DNA of 64,000 bases from an uncultured Lentisphaeria bacterium (GCA_934661755.1 CAKUJM010000009.1:1-64000), one strand, 5' to 3'; counted from the first letter of the stretch, positions 10,613 through 19,764 are shown. Made by a program: numbers and translations. Notes: generated by a model from the sequence alone, not told the origin.

Positions 10613-10768
10613 AAACGACCGCGCTCACGTTTTCACGACAAGAAAAGCCTCCCCTGCAAGGGGAGATGGCGCGACCGCGCCGGAGGGGTTGGCGCCGGGC
10701 CTGACGTGCGTCGGTGCGTAGTTTGAATAACGCGCCATGTTGTAACAACATAATTGCCCAAGGGCGAG
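10613..10768. repeat. 156-bp direct repeat, copy 1
   Basis: This copy is near-identical to 10845-11000 at an offset of 232 bases. It contains the inverted pair CCTCCCCTGCAAGGGGAG, a GCGCGACCGCGC palindrome, CGGAGGGGTTGGCG, and ends with TGTTGTAACAACA (a palindrome) and CAAGGGCGAG. It codes for nothing convincing. It looks like a dispersed, non-autonomous repeat. Confidence 0.85.
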
Positions 10769-10786
10769 ACGCCCTTGCTACCCCGG

Positions 10787-10826
10787 GCGCGACAGCGCCG
10801 GAGGGGTTGGCGTCGGTCATGACGTG
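10787..10826. repeat. Partial third copy of the repeat core
   Basis: The segment GCGCGACAGCGCCGGAGGGG followed by TTGGCGTCGG matches the middle of the two 156-bp copies with a few changes. It lies between them, after a small hairpin (CAAGGGCGAGACGCCCTTG). Confidence 0.7.
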
Positions 10827-10844
10827 CTGTCGTGCATGGACGTT

Positions 10845-11000
10845 AAACGACCGCGCTCACGTTTTCACGACAAGAAAAGCCTCCCCTGCAAGGGGAGGTG
10901 GCGCGACAGCGCCGGAGGGGTTGGCGCCGGGCTTGACGTGCCGCAGTGCGTAGTTTGAATAACGCGCCATGTTGTAACAACATAATTGTCCAAGGGCGAG
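10845..11000. repeat. 156-bp direct repeat, copy 2
   Basis: This is the second copy of the element at 10613-10768, with a handful of substitutions. The whole 10474-11082 gap between two divergent genes consists of an AT-rich leader, these repeats, and a last fragment (CACCTCCCCTTG near 11017) that resembles the start of another copy. Confidence 0.85.
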
Positions 11001-11082
11001 TGGGGGCCGAGGCGGCACCTCCCCTTGTGAAGAAGGCTGATAGACGCGAAGAGAAACGGAACACGCTCATTTCCAATTGCCC

Positions 11083-11925
11083 ATGCACACTCCAGCCAAG
11101 ACCAACTTCTACCTCACTGTAGGCCGCGAGCGCGAATGCGACCACCGCCATGAAATCCGCACCCTCTTTGTGCCGGTATCGTCGCTTGCCGACGAGGTGT
11201 CGGTGCGTCCATCCCCAACGCCCGGCATCACCGTGGAATGCACCGGGCGCCCCATCACCGGGCTGCCGACGCCGGAGGACAATCTTGCCGTCCGGGCCGC
11301 GGAGCTTTTCTGCATCGCCCACGATCTGCCGCCAGCCTTCCATATTTCCATCCACAAGCGCATCCCGGTTTCGGCGGGCCTGGGGGGCGGCTCTTCCGAT
11401 GCGGCGGCCACCCTGCTGGAGCTGCGTCGGGTCACCGGCATCCCCGCCGATGCCGGCCAGCTGTGGTCATTGGCGCGGCGTCTCGGCGCCGATGTGCCAT
11501 ACTTCCTCAATCCCTGCACCGCCATGGCCACCGGCATTGGCGACATCATCACCGAGGTGGGCATTGGGGCGCGATACGACCTGGTGATCGCCTATCCCGG
11601 CTTTCCATCGCCGGCAAGCTGGGCCTACCAGAATTTCCTCCGGCCGCCACAAGCCACGCCTCCCGACTGGGATCATCTGTCCGACGCCCTCGGCGACATC
11701 CGCAGCCTGTCGGAAATCATCTTCAACGACCTCCAGTTCGCACTGCGGAGAAAATTCCCGATTCTCGAGATGATCATCGCCGCCATGCGCCATTGCGACT
11801 GCGTTCTCAATGCCGCAGTCTCCGGATCCGGCTCCAGCTGTTTTGCGCTCTGCCTGCCCGGCAGCGCCGACGCCGTCCGGCGTCAGCTGCGTCCGCGGCT
11901 GCCATCGATGGTCGAGTTGCTGTAG
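11083..11925 (+). CDS. ispE: 4-diphosphocytidyl-2-C-methyl-D-erythritol kinase
   Basis: This GHMP kinase phosphorylates CDP-methylerythritol in the non-mevalonate isoprenoid pathway, in the cytoplasm. The N-terminus PAKTNFYLTV matches the family's AKINL start. The ATP-binding loop is SAGLGGGSSDAAA (GLGGGSSDA at 99-107) and the catalytic Asp lies in GADVPYFL (about 137). A late glycine-rich motif, AVSGSGSSCFA, is also present. I chose the ATG at 11083; a TTG two codons upstream is also possible. The gene is isolated, with the repeat region upstream and a terminator downstream. Length (280) is normal. Confidence 0.92.
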   Translation: MHTPAKTNFYLTVGRERECDHRHEIRTLFVPVSSLADEVSVRPSPTPGITVECTGRPITGLPTPEDNLAVRAAELFCIAHDLPPAFHISIHKRIPVSAGLGGGSSDAAATLLELRRVTGIPADAGQLWSLARRLGADVPYFLNPCTAMATGIGDIITEVGIGARYDLVIAYPGFPSPASWAYQNFLRPPQATPPDWDHLSDALGDIRSLSEIIFNDLQFALRRKFPILEMIIAAMRHCDCVLNAAVSGSGSSCFALCLPGSADAVRRQLRPRLPSMVELL

Positions 11926-11985
11926 TGTGTCGCGGGCACGCCATGGCGGCAGACGCGGGATTTGCGGCTATATTCTCCCTCCGTC

Positions 11986-12019
11986 CTGCGGAGACGTCAG
12001 ATGTCCCGCAGCCTTTTTT
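11986..12019 (+). terminator. Terminator after ispE
   Basis: A 6-bp stem (CTGCGG at 11986-11991, CCGCAG at 12006-12011) with a 14-base loop is followed by a run of six T at 12014-12019, about 60 bases past the ispE stop. Confidence 0.55.
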
Positions 12020-12079
12020 GAGTCCAGTCCGGCGAGAACGCCGCGAATCTACCAGCCAAGCACACAAGGGAATATCAAT

Positions 12080-14032
12080 ATGCAGTGGAAGGATTTTTTC
12101 GGCGGGCAATTCACGCTCGGCACCCTGAAATACTGGTCCGACTATGCGGATTGCGGCGAGACGGAGATTTCGGAGGCGAACGGCTGGGTTTTCGCACGTT
12201 CCGGGGATGCGGATTCATGGGAGCTGCGCTGTTCGCATGACGGCCTTGGCTTTGCCTTCGAGATCCGGCTTGACTTCACGGAAAATGGCGTCGATCTTCT
12301 CATTCCGAAGTGTGGAATCAGTGAAGGCGCCAACCGCCTGCATTCGCTCTGGCTGCTACCGGAGCTGTTTCTCCGGCACGAAGGCGACGACGGCTATTAT
12401 CTGCTTCCTCAGCAGTCAGGGGTGATCTCCAGGTTTGCGGGGAAGCGCGACGCCGCATACGAAATCGGCATCTACGGAAACGGCTATTCCGAATGCTCCA
12501 TGCACGCCTATGCCATGGTCGACGGCGAGGCCGTGGAGGCCGCGGTCATGACCTGCGGCTTCGCCGACGCCGCGCTCCGGCTCGAAACAGCGCATGGCCC
12601 CGGCAAGGCCTACCGGCTTGCGCCGGTGTATTTTTTCCGCTATGAGCTCAATGTCCGGCGTCAGGACATGCCCTGCGTGAACGAAGACATCGCGCTGCGT
12701 TTTCGCACGCTCCCGGCGGCAGGGCGCTCCGGCGCGGCGGTGCTGGCGCAATTCTATCGCGACTACCGCCTGGAGGCCGGCCAAATCATCCCGATGGCGG
12801 AGCGCGCAAAGTCGAATCCCGTGCTTGCCGAGGCGCTCAAGTCGCCGGAGATACGCATCCGCATGGGTGTGAAGTGGCCATTTCCGATGACGATCACCGA
12901 GCAGACCCCGGAAAACGAGCCGGAAGTCCACGTATTTTGCACCTACGACCAGGTCAAGGCGATTGCCGCCGAATGCAGGAAACAAGGCGTGAAGCACGCG
13001 AACTTCTGCCTGGTCGGCTGGGCGGCAAAGGGCCATGACGGGCGTTATCCCCAGATCATGCCGGTGGAAAGCGCATTTGGCGGAGAGTCATCGCTGCGAT
13101 CGCTCATCGGCGAAGTGCAGGGAATCGGCTACACCATCACGGCTCATGACAACCATTACGACGCCTATGCGATTTCCGAGGACAAGTTCGACGATCTGTT
13201 GATCCGGACGCAGGAGGGCTTTCCGATGAAGGACGGCGTCTGGGGCGGCGGCCAGGCCTATCTTCTCTGTCCGGAGGCGATGTACAGGAAATACACCCTG
13301 CGGAATCTCCATGCGATCCATGAACTCGGCTTCAAGGGGGTTCATTTCACCGACTGCCTCAGCACGACCGGCCTGAAAGTCTGCTGGGATCCGCATCACC
13401 CGAACACCAAATCCGGCATGATCCGCTGGAGGACGCAAATCCTGAAGACGATCAAGGAGGTTTTCGGCGGAGTCCAGTGCGAGGGCCCGTTCGACTTTGC
13501 CGCCGGCGTCCTCGACCGCGTGCTCTACGTCGAGAGCGGCGAGCAGGCCCTGCGGTCACGCGACTATGTGGACGAGACGGTCCCGCTGTATGAGCTGACC
13601 TACCACGGCATCCTGATGTACAACATCACCGGCGAGTCCATCAACGCCGTCCCCGGATCGCGGCTCTATCTGAAGAACCTCGCCTATGGCGGCATGCCGT
13701 ATTTCTATTTCTATCGGCACTTCGCCACGAAGAACTACCTTCCCGGGACCAACACCCCGGTGGCCGGGCGTTTTGAAACCCGGGACTACACCCTGGACGA
13801 CCTCGGGCCTGAAATCGCCGCCATCAAGCGCTCAGCCGACGATTACATCGACACGCTCGGGCATCTCCAGACATGCTGGATGACGGAGTTCCGGCGCCTT
13901 TCCCCCACGCTCACCCGCACCGACTACTCCAATGGGCAGTCGGTATATGTGAATTTCGCGGATGCGACCGCAGAAGCGGATGGCGCAGGCGTACCGGCCA
14001 ATTCGTTTATCCTGGCTCCGACTCCCGTCTGA
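12080..14032 (+). CDS. Large glycosidase-like protein (650 aa), DUF5696-type
   Basis: The first ~250 residues are beta-rich, like a galactose-mutarotase-type domain. The remaining 400 look like a TIM barrel, with blocks such as ITAHDNHYDAYA, GVWGGGQAYLLCPEA and GVHFTDCLSTTGL that supply many candidate carboxylates and aromatic residues for a sugar site. I associate this layout with the uncharacterised DUF5696-type proteins common in Lentisphaerota and Paenibacillus, but this is from memory. No signal peptide is visible, so it should act in the cytoplasm. The start at 12080 follows AAGGGAATATCA. A decayed paralogue lies immediately downstream on the other strand. Confidence 0.75.
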   Translation: MQWKDFFGGQFTLGTLKYWSDYADCGETEISEANGWVFARSGDADSWELRCSHDGLGFAFEIRLDFTENGVDLLIPKCGISEGANRLHSLWLLPELFLRHEGDDGYYLLPQQSGVISRFAGKRDAAYEIGIYGNGYSECSMHAYAMVDGEAVEAAVMTCGFADAALRLETAHGPGKAYRLAPVYFFRYELNVRRQDMPCVNEDIALRFRTLPAAGRSGAAVLAQFYRDYRLEAGQIIPMAERAKSNPVLAEALKSPEIRIRMGVKWPFPMTITEQTPENEPEVHVFCTYDQVKAIAAECRKQGVKHANFCLVGWAAKGHDGRYPQIMPVESAFGGESSLRSLIGEVQGIGYTITAHDNHYDAYAISEDKFDDLLIRTQEGFPMKDGVWGGGQAYLLCPEAMYRKYTLRNLHAIHELGFKGVHFTDCLSTTGLKVCWDPHHPNTKSGMIRWRTQILKTIKEVFGGVQCEGPFDFAAGVLDRVLYVESGEQALRSRDYVDETVPLYELTYHGILMYNITGESINAVPGSRLYLKNLAYGGMPYFYFYRHFATKNYLPGTNTPVAGRFETRDYTLDDLGPEIAAIKRSADDYIDTLGHLQTCWMTEFRRLSPTLTRTDYSNGQSVYVNFADATAEADGAGVPANSFILAPTPV

Positions 14033-14051
14033 TCCCGGAAGGCGGCAGCGG

Positions 14052-15120
14052 TCATTGGAGAATGACCGCCTGGTTGGCGGCAATGACCCGCCCGCAATAC
14101 TCGAAGTCCGGGTGGTTGAGATTGGCGACCACCACCGTGCCGTCGGCAAAGGTAGTGCGGGCGACGGCGTGGAGCCGCGCGCCGTCGAAATCCGGCGGAG
14201 TCAGGAATTCATGGGACAGCATTTCGGCGACATAGGCGCGCCGCAGCCGCACTGACAACTCGCGGCACTCCGGCGTGAACGCCGTCGGCAGCATGCAGTA
14301 CAGTGTGCATAGGGCCAGATACTCGCCGTTGCCCGACTCATAGAACGCGCTGTCGGGCGTATAGTTCAGAACGCAATCGTGGTAGACCAGCTGCCACAGC
14401 GGGATGGGCGTCATTGGCAGCGGACACTGCCGGAAGAAGGCGCCGCCAAAGGGCGAACACACGCCCAGGTCCACGATATCGGCGCAGAAGCCATGCGGCG
14501 TCTGTTCGGTGGCGACCGACCCGAACAGCTCCTTTGCCATGGACAGGATGCGGCGGCGGTTGTCGTAGTCTTCGCGCTGGCCGTGGGGGTGGCCGGATGC
14601 AAAGCAACGATGCGGCATTGCGGATCCGAAGACATCCAGGAAGATGCTGCCCCGTCCGGTCATGGCGGCGATCTGCGGGAGATCGCGGGCGGCGTATTTC
14701 ACGGCGCATTCGGAGCACAGCAGCTATGCGCGTCCGCCGTGCCAGATCGCCCCGCGCTGGAGGCCGCCATCGTCATTGCGCCCGATTTCCTCCTCGGAGA
14801 ATTCCGGGCTGTTGCGATAGGCGTCATAATAGTTGTCGTGGACGGAGAGGACATATCCATCCGACAGCGAACACGCATCTCGGGCGGCGGCGCAAAATGC
14901 CTCCGGCGTGCCCCGTTCCGGATTTGGCGGCAGCCGGGTCGGGTACATGCCGTCGTATCCGCCGGCATTCCAGCCGGTGTTATAGACGCATACGCGGTCG
15001 AAGCCATTTTTCCTGGCGGTTTCGAAGATTTCGGCGGCGCTCCAATTGGCAGCCCTGCCCTCAAGCGAATTGCCATCCGGCGAAGTCACAAAATAGCTGT
15101 AGTCATGCGGCAGGGGCGGC
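14052..15120 (-). pseudogene. Remnant of a second glycosidase-like (DUF5696-type) gene
   Basis: The frame reads from a deletion junction near 15120 to the stop at 14052 and matches the C-terminal ~370 residues of the intact neighbour, for example VHDNYYDAY against AHDNHYDAY. One in-frame TAG (minus strand, 14726-14724) interrupts it. In the intact paralogue the same place reads GGQAYLLC; here it is GGRA-stop-LLC, so a Tyr codon became amber. The first ~270 residues and the promoter are missing. It is a pseudogene unless amber is read through, and even then the N-terminal half is gone. Confidence 0.85.
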
Positions 15121-15411
15121 GCCACCGCGATAATCGCGCCGATGGAGTCGGGGTCGGTGGAGGTTCTGCATTCGATACGGTCGCGCGGCATCCGCATCCC
15201 CCAGGATCTTTCCCTGATCACCTGGGAATTGCGGCATGTGTCCGAATATCAGGAACCGCCGTTGACGACTTTGGAGCAGGATTACGGGAAGATGGCGCTG
15301 CTGGCCTTCGAGACCCTGGAGAAGATGGCCAACGGCCTGGCCGTGCCGCAGCACCACGAAATCGGCTACCGGATGTTCAGGCGCGCATCGGTGTCGCTGC
15401 CCTCCCGATGA
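15121..15411 (+). pseudogene. Remnant of a LacI-type transcriptional regulator (C-terminal part)
   Basis: The frame from about 15121 gives ATAIIAPMESGSVEVLHSIR and then RGIRIPQDLSLITWE, PPLTTLEQDY and a C-terminal helix. This is the usual end of a LacI/GalR sugar-binding domain (IPeDlS followed by PPLTT). The DNA-binding N-terminus and most of the ligand domain are absent. It abuts the decayed glycosidase-like gene head to head at the deletion junction. No start codon with a ribosome-binding site serves it. Confidence 0.8.
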
Positions 15412-15452
15412 CGGCTTCAACACGGGCGCATTCCGCCAATCCCCGCGCCCCG

Positions 15453-16274
15453 CTAATTGCCGCGGCCGTATAGTTTCTGGAACTGCCCCGGCGGCATCCC
15501 CGTCTGCCTTCTGAAGAATCGCGAGAAGTAGTATTCGCTGGAGAACCCCAGTTCGATCGCGGCATCCTTCACCTTCGTCCCCCTCTCCAGGAGCAGCCGG
15601 CAGGCGCGGTTGAGGATGGCGCGAAGCAGGAATTGCTTTGGCGCAATTCCGGCCATGGCGGAGAAGCGGCGCGAAAACGCCTCCCGGGAGACGCCGCGGC
15701 GGGCCGCCAGCTTTTCCACCGTCGTGGAGACCACGCAATGCATCTGGATGTAGTCCAGTTCCGACTGGAATTCGCCAAGGCGGACGACGGCGTCCAGGCC
15801 GTCGCGTCCGACCATGGGAATGACCCGTGCAATGAACTCCTGGACAAGCGCCCGCAGCAGCGACGCGGCGGTGAAGTCGTCGTCGCAATCGTAGGCCTGC
15901 TTGGCACGGGCCAGGAGGCACGCCCCCTCCAGCTCCAGGATTTGCCGGCAGCGCGAGAATATGTCGATGCCATCGCACAATTCGCAATTGAATTGGATGG
16001 AGATGAAATGCAGGGCGCTGTCCAGGAGCATCCTTGAGGGGTGATATGACGGGATGAAATACGCGCGTCCGGGAACCAGCGTCAAATGGCGTTGCCGGTC
16101 GGCGACAAAGCATGCCTCTCCGGACGGATTGCAAAGCGGCATGAAGAAGCGATTGACCGGCAATGCGGTCTCGGTGCCGTCGGCCGGAGGCCAGGTCCCC
16201 TTGGCGAAGTGGCGGATCTCCAGGCGCAGGCGGTTGGCGGCGTTCATGCATTCCAGGCGGCTGACTACACTCAT
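15453..16274 (-). CDS. AraC-family transcriptional regulator
   Basis: The C-terminal ~100 residues are a double helix-turn-helix, with VEKLAARRGVSREAFSRRF (first HTH) and IELGFSSEYYFSRFFRRQTG (second HTH), the typical AraC signature. The N-terminal 170 residues look like a cupin sensor domain (PGRAYFIPSYHPSRM). It probably senses a small molecule and activates the divergent glycyl-radical operon, whose start is 218 bases away. Start is uncertain: ATG 16274 or the internal ATG 16247, neither with a strong ribosome-binding site. It converges with the LacI remnant. Confidence 0.85.
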   Translation of the reverse strand: MSVVSRLECMNAANRLRLEIRHFAKGTWPPADGTETALPVNRFFMPLCNPSGEACFVADRQRHLTLVPGRAYFIPSYHPSRMLLDSALHFISIQFNCELCDGIDIFSRCRQILELEGACLLARAKQAYDCDDDFTAASLLRALVQEFIARVIPMVGRDGLDAVVRLGEFQSELDYIQMHCVVSTTVEKLAARRGVSREAFSRRFSAMAGIAPKQFLLRAILNRACRLLLERGTKVKDAAIELGFSSEYYFSRFFRRQTGMPPGQFQKLYGRGN

Positions 16275-16385
16275 GGCGGTTTGGCGGTTTGGTGTTTTCC
16301 CATTGATCCCGGGATGGCGTGGCAGACGTTTTTTTTTTCACCATCCGTAAATCACAAAAAGATAATGTCTGCTCACATTTTTGTA

Positions 16386-16414
16386 TTTTGCGTCGTCGCG
16401 TTTTGCACTATAAT
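16386..16414 (+). promoter_or_regulatory. Candidate sigma-70 promoter of the glycyl-radical operon
   Basis: A perfect TATAAT (16409-16414) lies 17 bases downstream of a weak -35 TTTTGC (16386-16391), 78 bases before the enzyme's start codon. The poor -35 fits an activator-dependent promoter, consistent with the divergent AraC gene. No operator repeat is clear enough to call. Confidence 0.45.
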
Positions 16415-16492
16415 ATCCGCTGACAGGACAAATCGGAAACCCGGCGCCTTCGCCGCAACTGCAAGCAAACACCATCTTGGAGCATCACCGCC

Positions 16493-18706
16493 ATGCCATA
16501 TCGCGATTTTGAGAAGGACAAGCCGTATCTGGTCGGCAAATTCAGGAATCCGGTCTTTGACGAGGGGACCGGCATCAGCAACGAGGAGCTGGACAACGGC
16601 GTCCTGGCCATCGGCGACGCCATGCAGGGCTCGCCCCATGCGCTAATCAAGGCCCGGGCCTTCGAGTTCATCTGCCGGAACATGCGCATTGACGTCAACC
16701 CCCACGACTATTTCCCCGCCTTTGGCTGCTACGACCGGAACAAGCGTCCGATGCGCGGGCTGCTCTACCGCTGGAATGACGAGGTGGACCGGGATTTGAT
16801 CCCGGACTCGGCCAGGGTCCAGCGGGAGCGCAACGACGCCGGCTTCCACCTCATGTGGAAGGACTTCGACCATTCGGTCCCGGACTGGGATGCGCTCTAT
16901 GAGCTTGGCTTCCCCGGGTTGCGCGACCGCGCCCGCGCCTTCCGCGCCCGCCACGAGCAATCCGGGTGGCCCAATGACGACGCCAAGGCGTTGTTCGAGG
17001 GCATGGACATCACGATTTGCGCCGTCATTGAATGCATCGGCCGCTTCATCGACTACGCCCGGTCGCATCATTCCGGCAATTTGCGCATTGAGCAGGAGAT
17101 CGAATGCCTGGAGCAGCTGCGCATCGGCGCGCCGCGCAACACCTACGAGGTGCTGCAGCTCATCTACCTGCATTTCATGTTCGGCGAGCATGTCGACCAC
17201 ATGCAGGTGCGTTCGCTGGGCAATCTCGACCGGACGATCTATCCCTACTTCAAGCGGGACCTGGAGTCGGGGCGCTTCACCGAGCCGCAGATCCGCGAGA
17301 TGCTCGCCTGCTTCCTGATGCAATGGGGCTCAATCAACAACTACTGGGGCCATCCCTTCTATCTTGGCGGGACCAAGGCGGACGGCACCAGCGAAGTCAA
17401 CGAGCTGTCATATATCATCCTCGACGTCTTTGACCAGCTTGCCATCCCCACTCCGAAGATCCAGATCAAATATGCGGACAACACCCCGGCGGAGTTCCTC
17501 GACCAGGCGCTGGACATGATCCGCCGCGGCCACAGCAGCATCGTCTTCGTCAGCGAGGACTCCATCCGCCGCATCATGACCGCCGAGGGCTTTTCCGAGG
17601 AGACTGCGCGCACCTGCGACATCTTCGGATGCTATGAATGCTGTCCTCGCGCCACCTGCAACATCACCGCAGCCACCCATATCAACCTGCTGAAGCCGGT
17701 CGAGCTGGTTTTAAACGACGGCGCCGACCCCCAGACCGGCCTCCGCTGCGACTGCGGCGCGGCAAGGCTGTCGCAGATCCATTCCTTCGGCGACTTCGTC
17801 GAGGCGTACTTCGCGTATCTGGGCGAGCTCATCGACACCGCGCGGGATTGTTCCCTTGACAATGACAGGCATCTGCAGCTGATCAACCCCGCGCTGATGT
17901 ACTCGATCACCATCGAGAACAGCCTCAAGACCGGTCGGGACGCCTACGCCAACGGCAGCATATACAACCTCAGCGACATTCTTTGCGCGGGAATGGGCAC
18001 TGCCGTTGACGCCCTGATGGCAGTCAAGGAGTTTGTCTACGACCGCGGCGAGCTGTCGCTGGAGGCCTTCCGGGACATCCTCCGTGGCAACTGGCGGGAC
18101 GCGCCGACCCTGCGGTTGCGCATCCTGCGATCGAAAAACAAGTATGGCAATGGGCTGGAGAAGGTGGACCGCCTGGCTTTTGCCATCATGCATTTCTTCG
18201 GCGCGAAATTGAATCTCCGCCCGAATGCGCGCGGCGGATGGTACCAGGCCTCGGGGCATTCGGCACGAACCTTCATCATCATGGGCGAGCACACCGGCGC
18301 CACCCCGGACGGCCGGTTCGCCGGCGACGAAATGTCCAAGAACCTCTCGCCGGCCATGGGGGCGGACACCAATGGCGTCACTGCGCTGGTGGAGTCCGTC
18401 GGGGCGATTGAGTCCGCCGATCTGCCGGGGGACTGCACCCTGGACGTCATGATGCATCCGGCGACTGTCCAAGGCAAGGAGGGCCTGACCGCGATGCGGG
18501 CGCTGCTGTTCGCGTACGCCCGGAAGCACGGCGTGTCAATTCACTTCAACATCTTCGACGCCGAGGTGCTCAAGGATGCCCAGCGTCATCCCATGAACTA
18601 CGAGGGGCTGCAGGTGCGCGTCTGCGGCTGGAATGTCCGCTTCAACGACATGTGCAAGAAGGAGCAGGACGAATACATCAAGCGGGCGGAGCAGATCGCC
18701 GAATAG
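16493..18706 (+). CDS. Glycyl-radical enzyme of unknown substrate
   Basis: This belongs to the pyruvate formate-lyase/diol dehydratase superfamily. The glycyl-radical loop is RVCGWNV with Gly712, 25 residues from the end of 737. The active-site cysteine is Cys380 in FGCYECC, and Glu382, two residues on, fits the general base of the dehydratase-like branch (C-x-E). A second Cys doublet follows at once, which is unusual. The fold needs anaerobic conditions. The activase gene follows after 12 bases and an AraC gene is divergent. A substrate cannot be assigned: the neighbourhood has no microcompartment shell, aldehyde dehydrogenase or transporter. GGAG about 11 bases before the ATG may be the ribosome-binding site. 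Confidence 0.9.
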   Translation: MPYRDFEKDKPYLVGKFRNPVFDEGTGISNEELDNGVLAIGDAMQGSPHALIKARAFEFICRNMRIDVNPHDYFPAFGCYDRNKRPMRGLLYRWNDEVDRDLIPDSARVQRERNDAGFHLMWKDFDHSVPDWDALYELGFPGLRDRARAFRARHEQSGWPNDDAKALFEGMDITICAVIECIGRFIDYARSHHSGNLRIEQEIECLEQLRIGAPRNTYEVLQLIYLHFMFGEHVDHMQVRSLGNLDRTIYPYFKRDLESGRFTEPQIREMLACFLMQWGSINNYWGHPFYLGGTKADGTSEVNELSYIILDVFDQLAIPTPKIQIKYADNTPAEFLDQALDMIRRGHSSIVFVSEDSIRRIMTAEGFSEETARTCDIFGCYECCPRATCNITAATHINLLKPVELVLNDGADPQTGLRCDCGAARLSQIHSFGDFVEAYFAYLGELIDTARDCSLDNDRHLQLINPALMYSITIENSLKTGRDAYANGSIYNLSDILCAGMGTAVDALMAVKEFVYDRGELSLEAFRDILRGNWRDAPTLRLRILRSKNKYGNGLEKVDRLAFAIMHFFGAKLNLRPNARGGWYQASGHSARTFIIMGEHTGATPDGRFAGDEMSKNLSPAMGADTNGVTALVESVGAIESADLPGDCTLDVMMHPATVQGKEGLTAMRALLFAYARKHGVSIHFNIFDAEVLKDAQRHPMNYEGLQVRVCGWNVRFNDMCKKEQDEYIKRAEQIAE

Positions 18707-18718
18707 CGGAGGGGAGCC

Positions 18719-19627
18719 ATGGTCAGCGGCATTCTGCTGGAACCAAAGCGTTTTGCGGTGCATGACGGGCCGGGCGTGCGCACGACCTTCTTTTTCAAGG
18801 GATGTCCGCTGCGTTGCATCTGGTGCCACAACCCCGAAGCCATATCGCCGCAGGCGCAGATGGCATGCTATGCGCACAAGTGCATCAATTGCGGGCAGTG
18901 TGTCTCCGTATGCAAGGCGGGCGCGCAGCGGCTTGACGGCGGCGTCCACCATTTCGATGTCCGCAAATGCCGCGTCTGCGGCGATTGCGAGGCGGGATGC
19001 CTGGGCGCGGCGATGAAGCTCTACGGCCGGCGGGTCTCCATCGAGGAGGCGGTCGCCATGGCGTTGCTGGACAAGTCCTTCTATGACGAGTCCGGCGGCG
19101 GGGTGACGCTTTCCGGTGGCGAGCCGCTGATGCAGTGCGATTTTGCGGTCGGGCTGCTCTCGGAGCTCAAGCGCAACGGCATCCACACCGCGTTGGACAC
19201 CTGCGCCTTCGCGCCGGAAGCCGCCATCGCCCGCACGCTTCCATTCACAGATCTATATCTGGTTGATTTCAAGCATTCGGACTGCGAAGCCCACCGGCGT
19301 CTGACGGGCCAGCCGAATGGGCCAATCCTGGAGAATCTGCGTTTCCTATCGGCGCATGGCGCGAGGATTGAGATCCGGATTCCGCTGGTGCCGGGATGCA
19401 ACGACAGCGACGTGAACATGGCCGGCACCGGCCGCTTCCTTTCCAGCCTGGAGGGCATCGACTGCGTAAAGCTGCTGCCATATCATTCGCTGGCGCGCGG
19501 CAAATACGCCGCCCTCGGCATGGAGGACACCATGCCGGCAGCCGATTCCCCGGCGGAGGCGTCCATCCAGCACGCCGCATCCATCCTCCGCGGCTTCGGA
19601 TTGAACGCGCATTCGGGGCGGGAATAG
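18719..19627 (+). CDS. Glycyl-radical enzyme activating protein (radical SAM)
   Basis: This enzyme cleaves S-adenosylmethionine to install the glycyl radical on the partner encoded just upstream. The radical SAM cluster motif is C29-x3-C33-x2-C36 (CPLRCIWC). Two ferredoxin-like 4Fe-4S sites follow, with CINCGQC-x3-C (55-65) and CRVCGDC-x3-C (84-94), as in activases of the dehydratase type rather than of PFL itself. The SAM-binding SGGEP motif is present. The start at 18719 (ATG, preceded by GGAGGGGAGCC) lies 12 bases after the enzyme's stop. Confidence 0.92.
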   Translation: MVSGILLEPKRFAVHDGPGVRTTFFFKGCPLRCIWCHNPEAISPQAQMACYAHKCINCGQCVSVCKAGAQRLDGGVHHFDVRKCRVCGDCEAGCLGAAMKLYGRRVSIEEAVAMALLDKSFYDESGGGVTLSGGEPLMQCDFAVGLLSELKRNGIHTALDTCAFAPEAAIARTLPFTDLYLVDFKHSDCEAHRRLTGQPNGPILENLRFLSAHGARIEIRIPLVPGCNDSDVNMAGTGRFLSSLEGIDCVKLLPYHSLARGKYAALGMEDTMPAADSPAEASIQHAASILRGFGLNAHSGRE

Positions 19628-19706
19628 CCGCCTTCCGGAATGCGCGCCGGCGGCATACGCGCCGATAATGTCATCACCAGGCCCATCGGCCTGGGATCCG
19701 GCCATT

Positions 19707-19750
19707 TTGAGGCATCGGGAGTCCGCCGATGCGGCCGTCCGATGCCTCAA
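19707..19750. terminator. Hairpin between convergent genes (activase and accA)
   Basis: A perfect 12-bp stem (TTGAGGCATCGG with CCGATGCCTCAA) encloses a 20-base loop. It sits between the convergent ends of the activase gene and accA and probably acts as a bidirectional terminator or transcript 3' end, though T-runs are weak. Confidence 0.5.
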
Positions 19751-19764
19751 GGCCGTTTCCGCCG

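Noticed and set aside
10497..11355. Two minus-strand frames covering the 156-bp repeats
   Set aside because: They encode the same Arg/Pro-rich peptide because they run through repeat copies, and the second overlaps ispE. They have no independent support.
15142..15411. The LacI-like frame as a functional small regulator
   Set aside because: It lacks the DNA-binding domain and most of the ligand domain, and has no start region of its own. It fits a deletion remnant.
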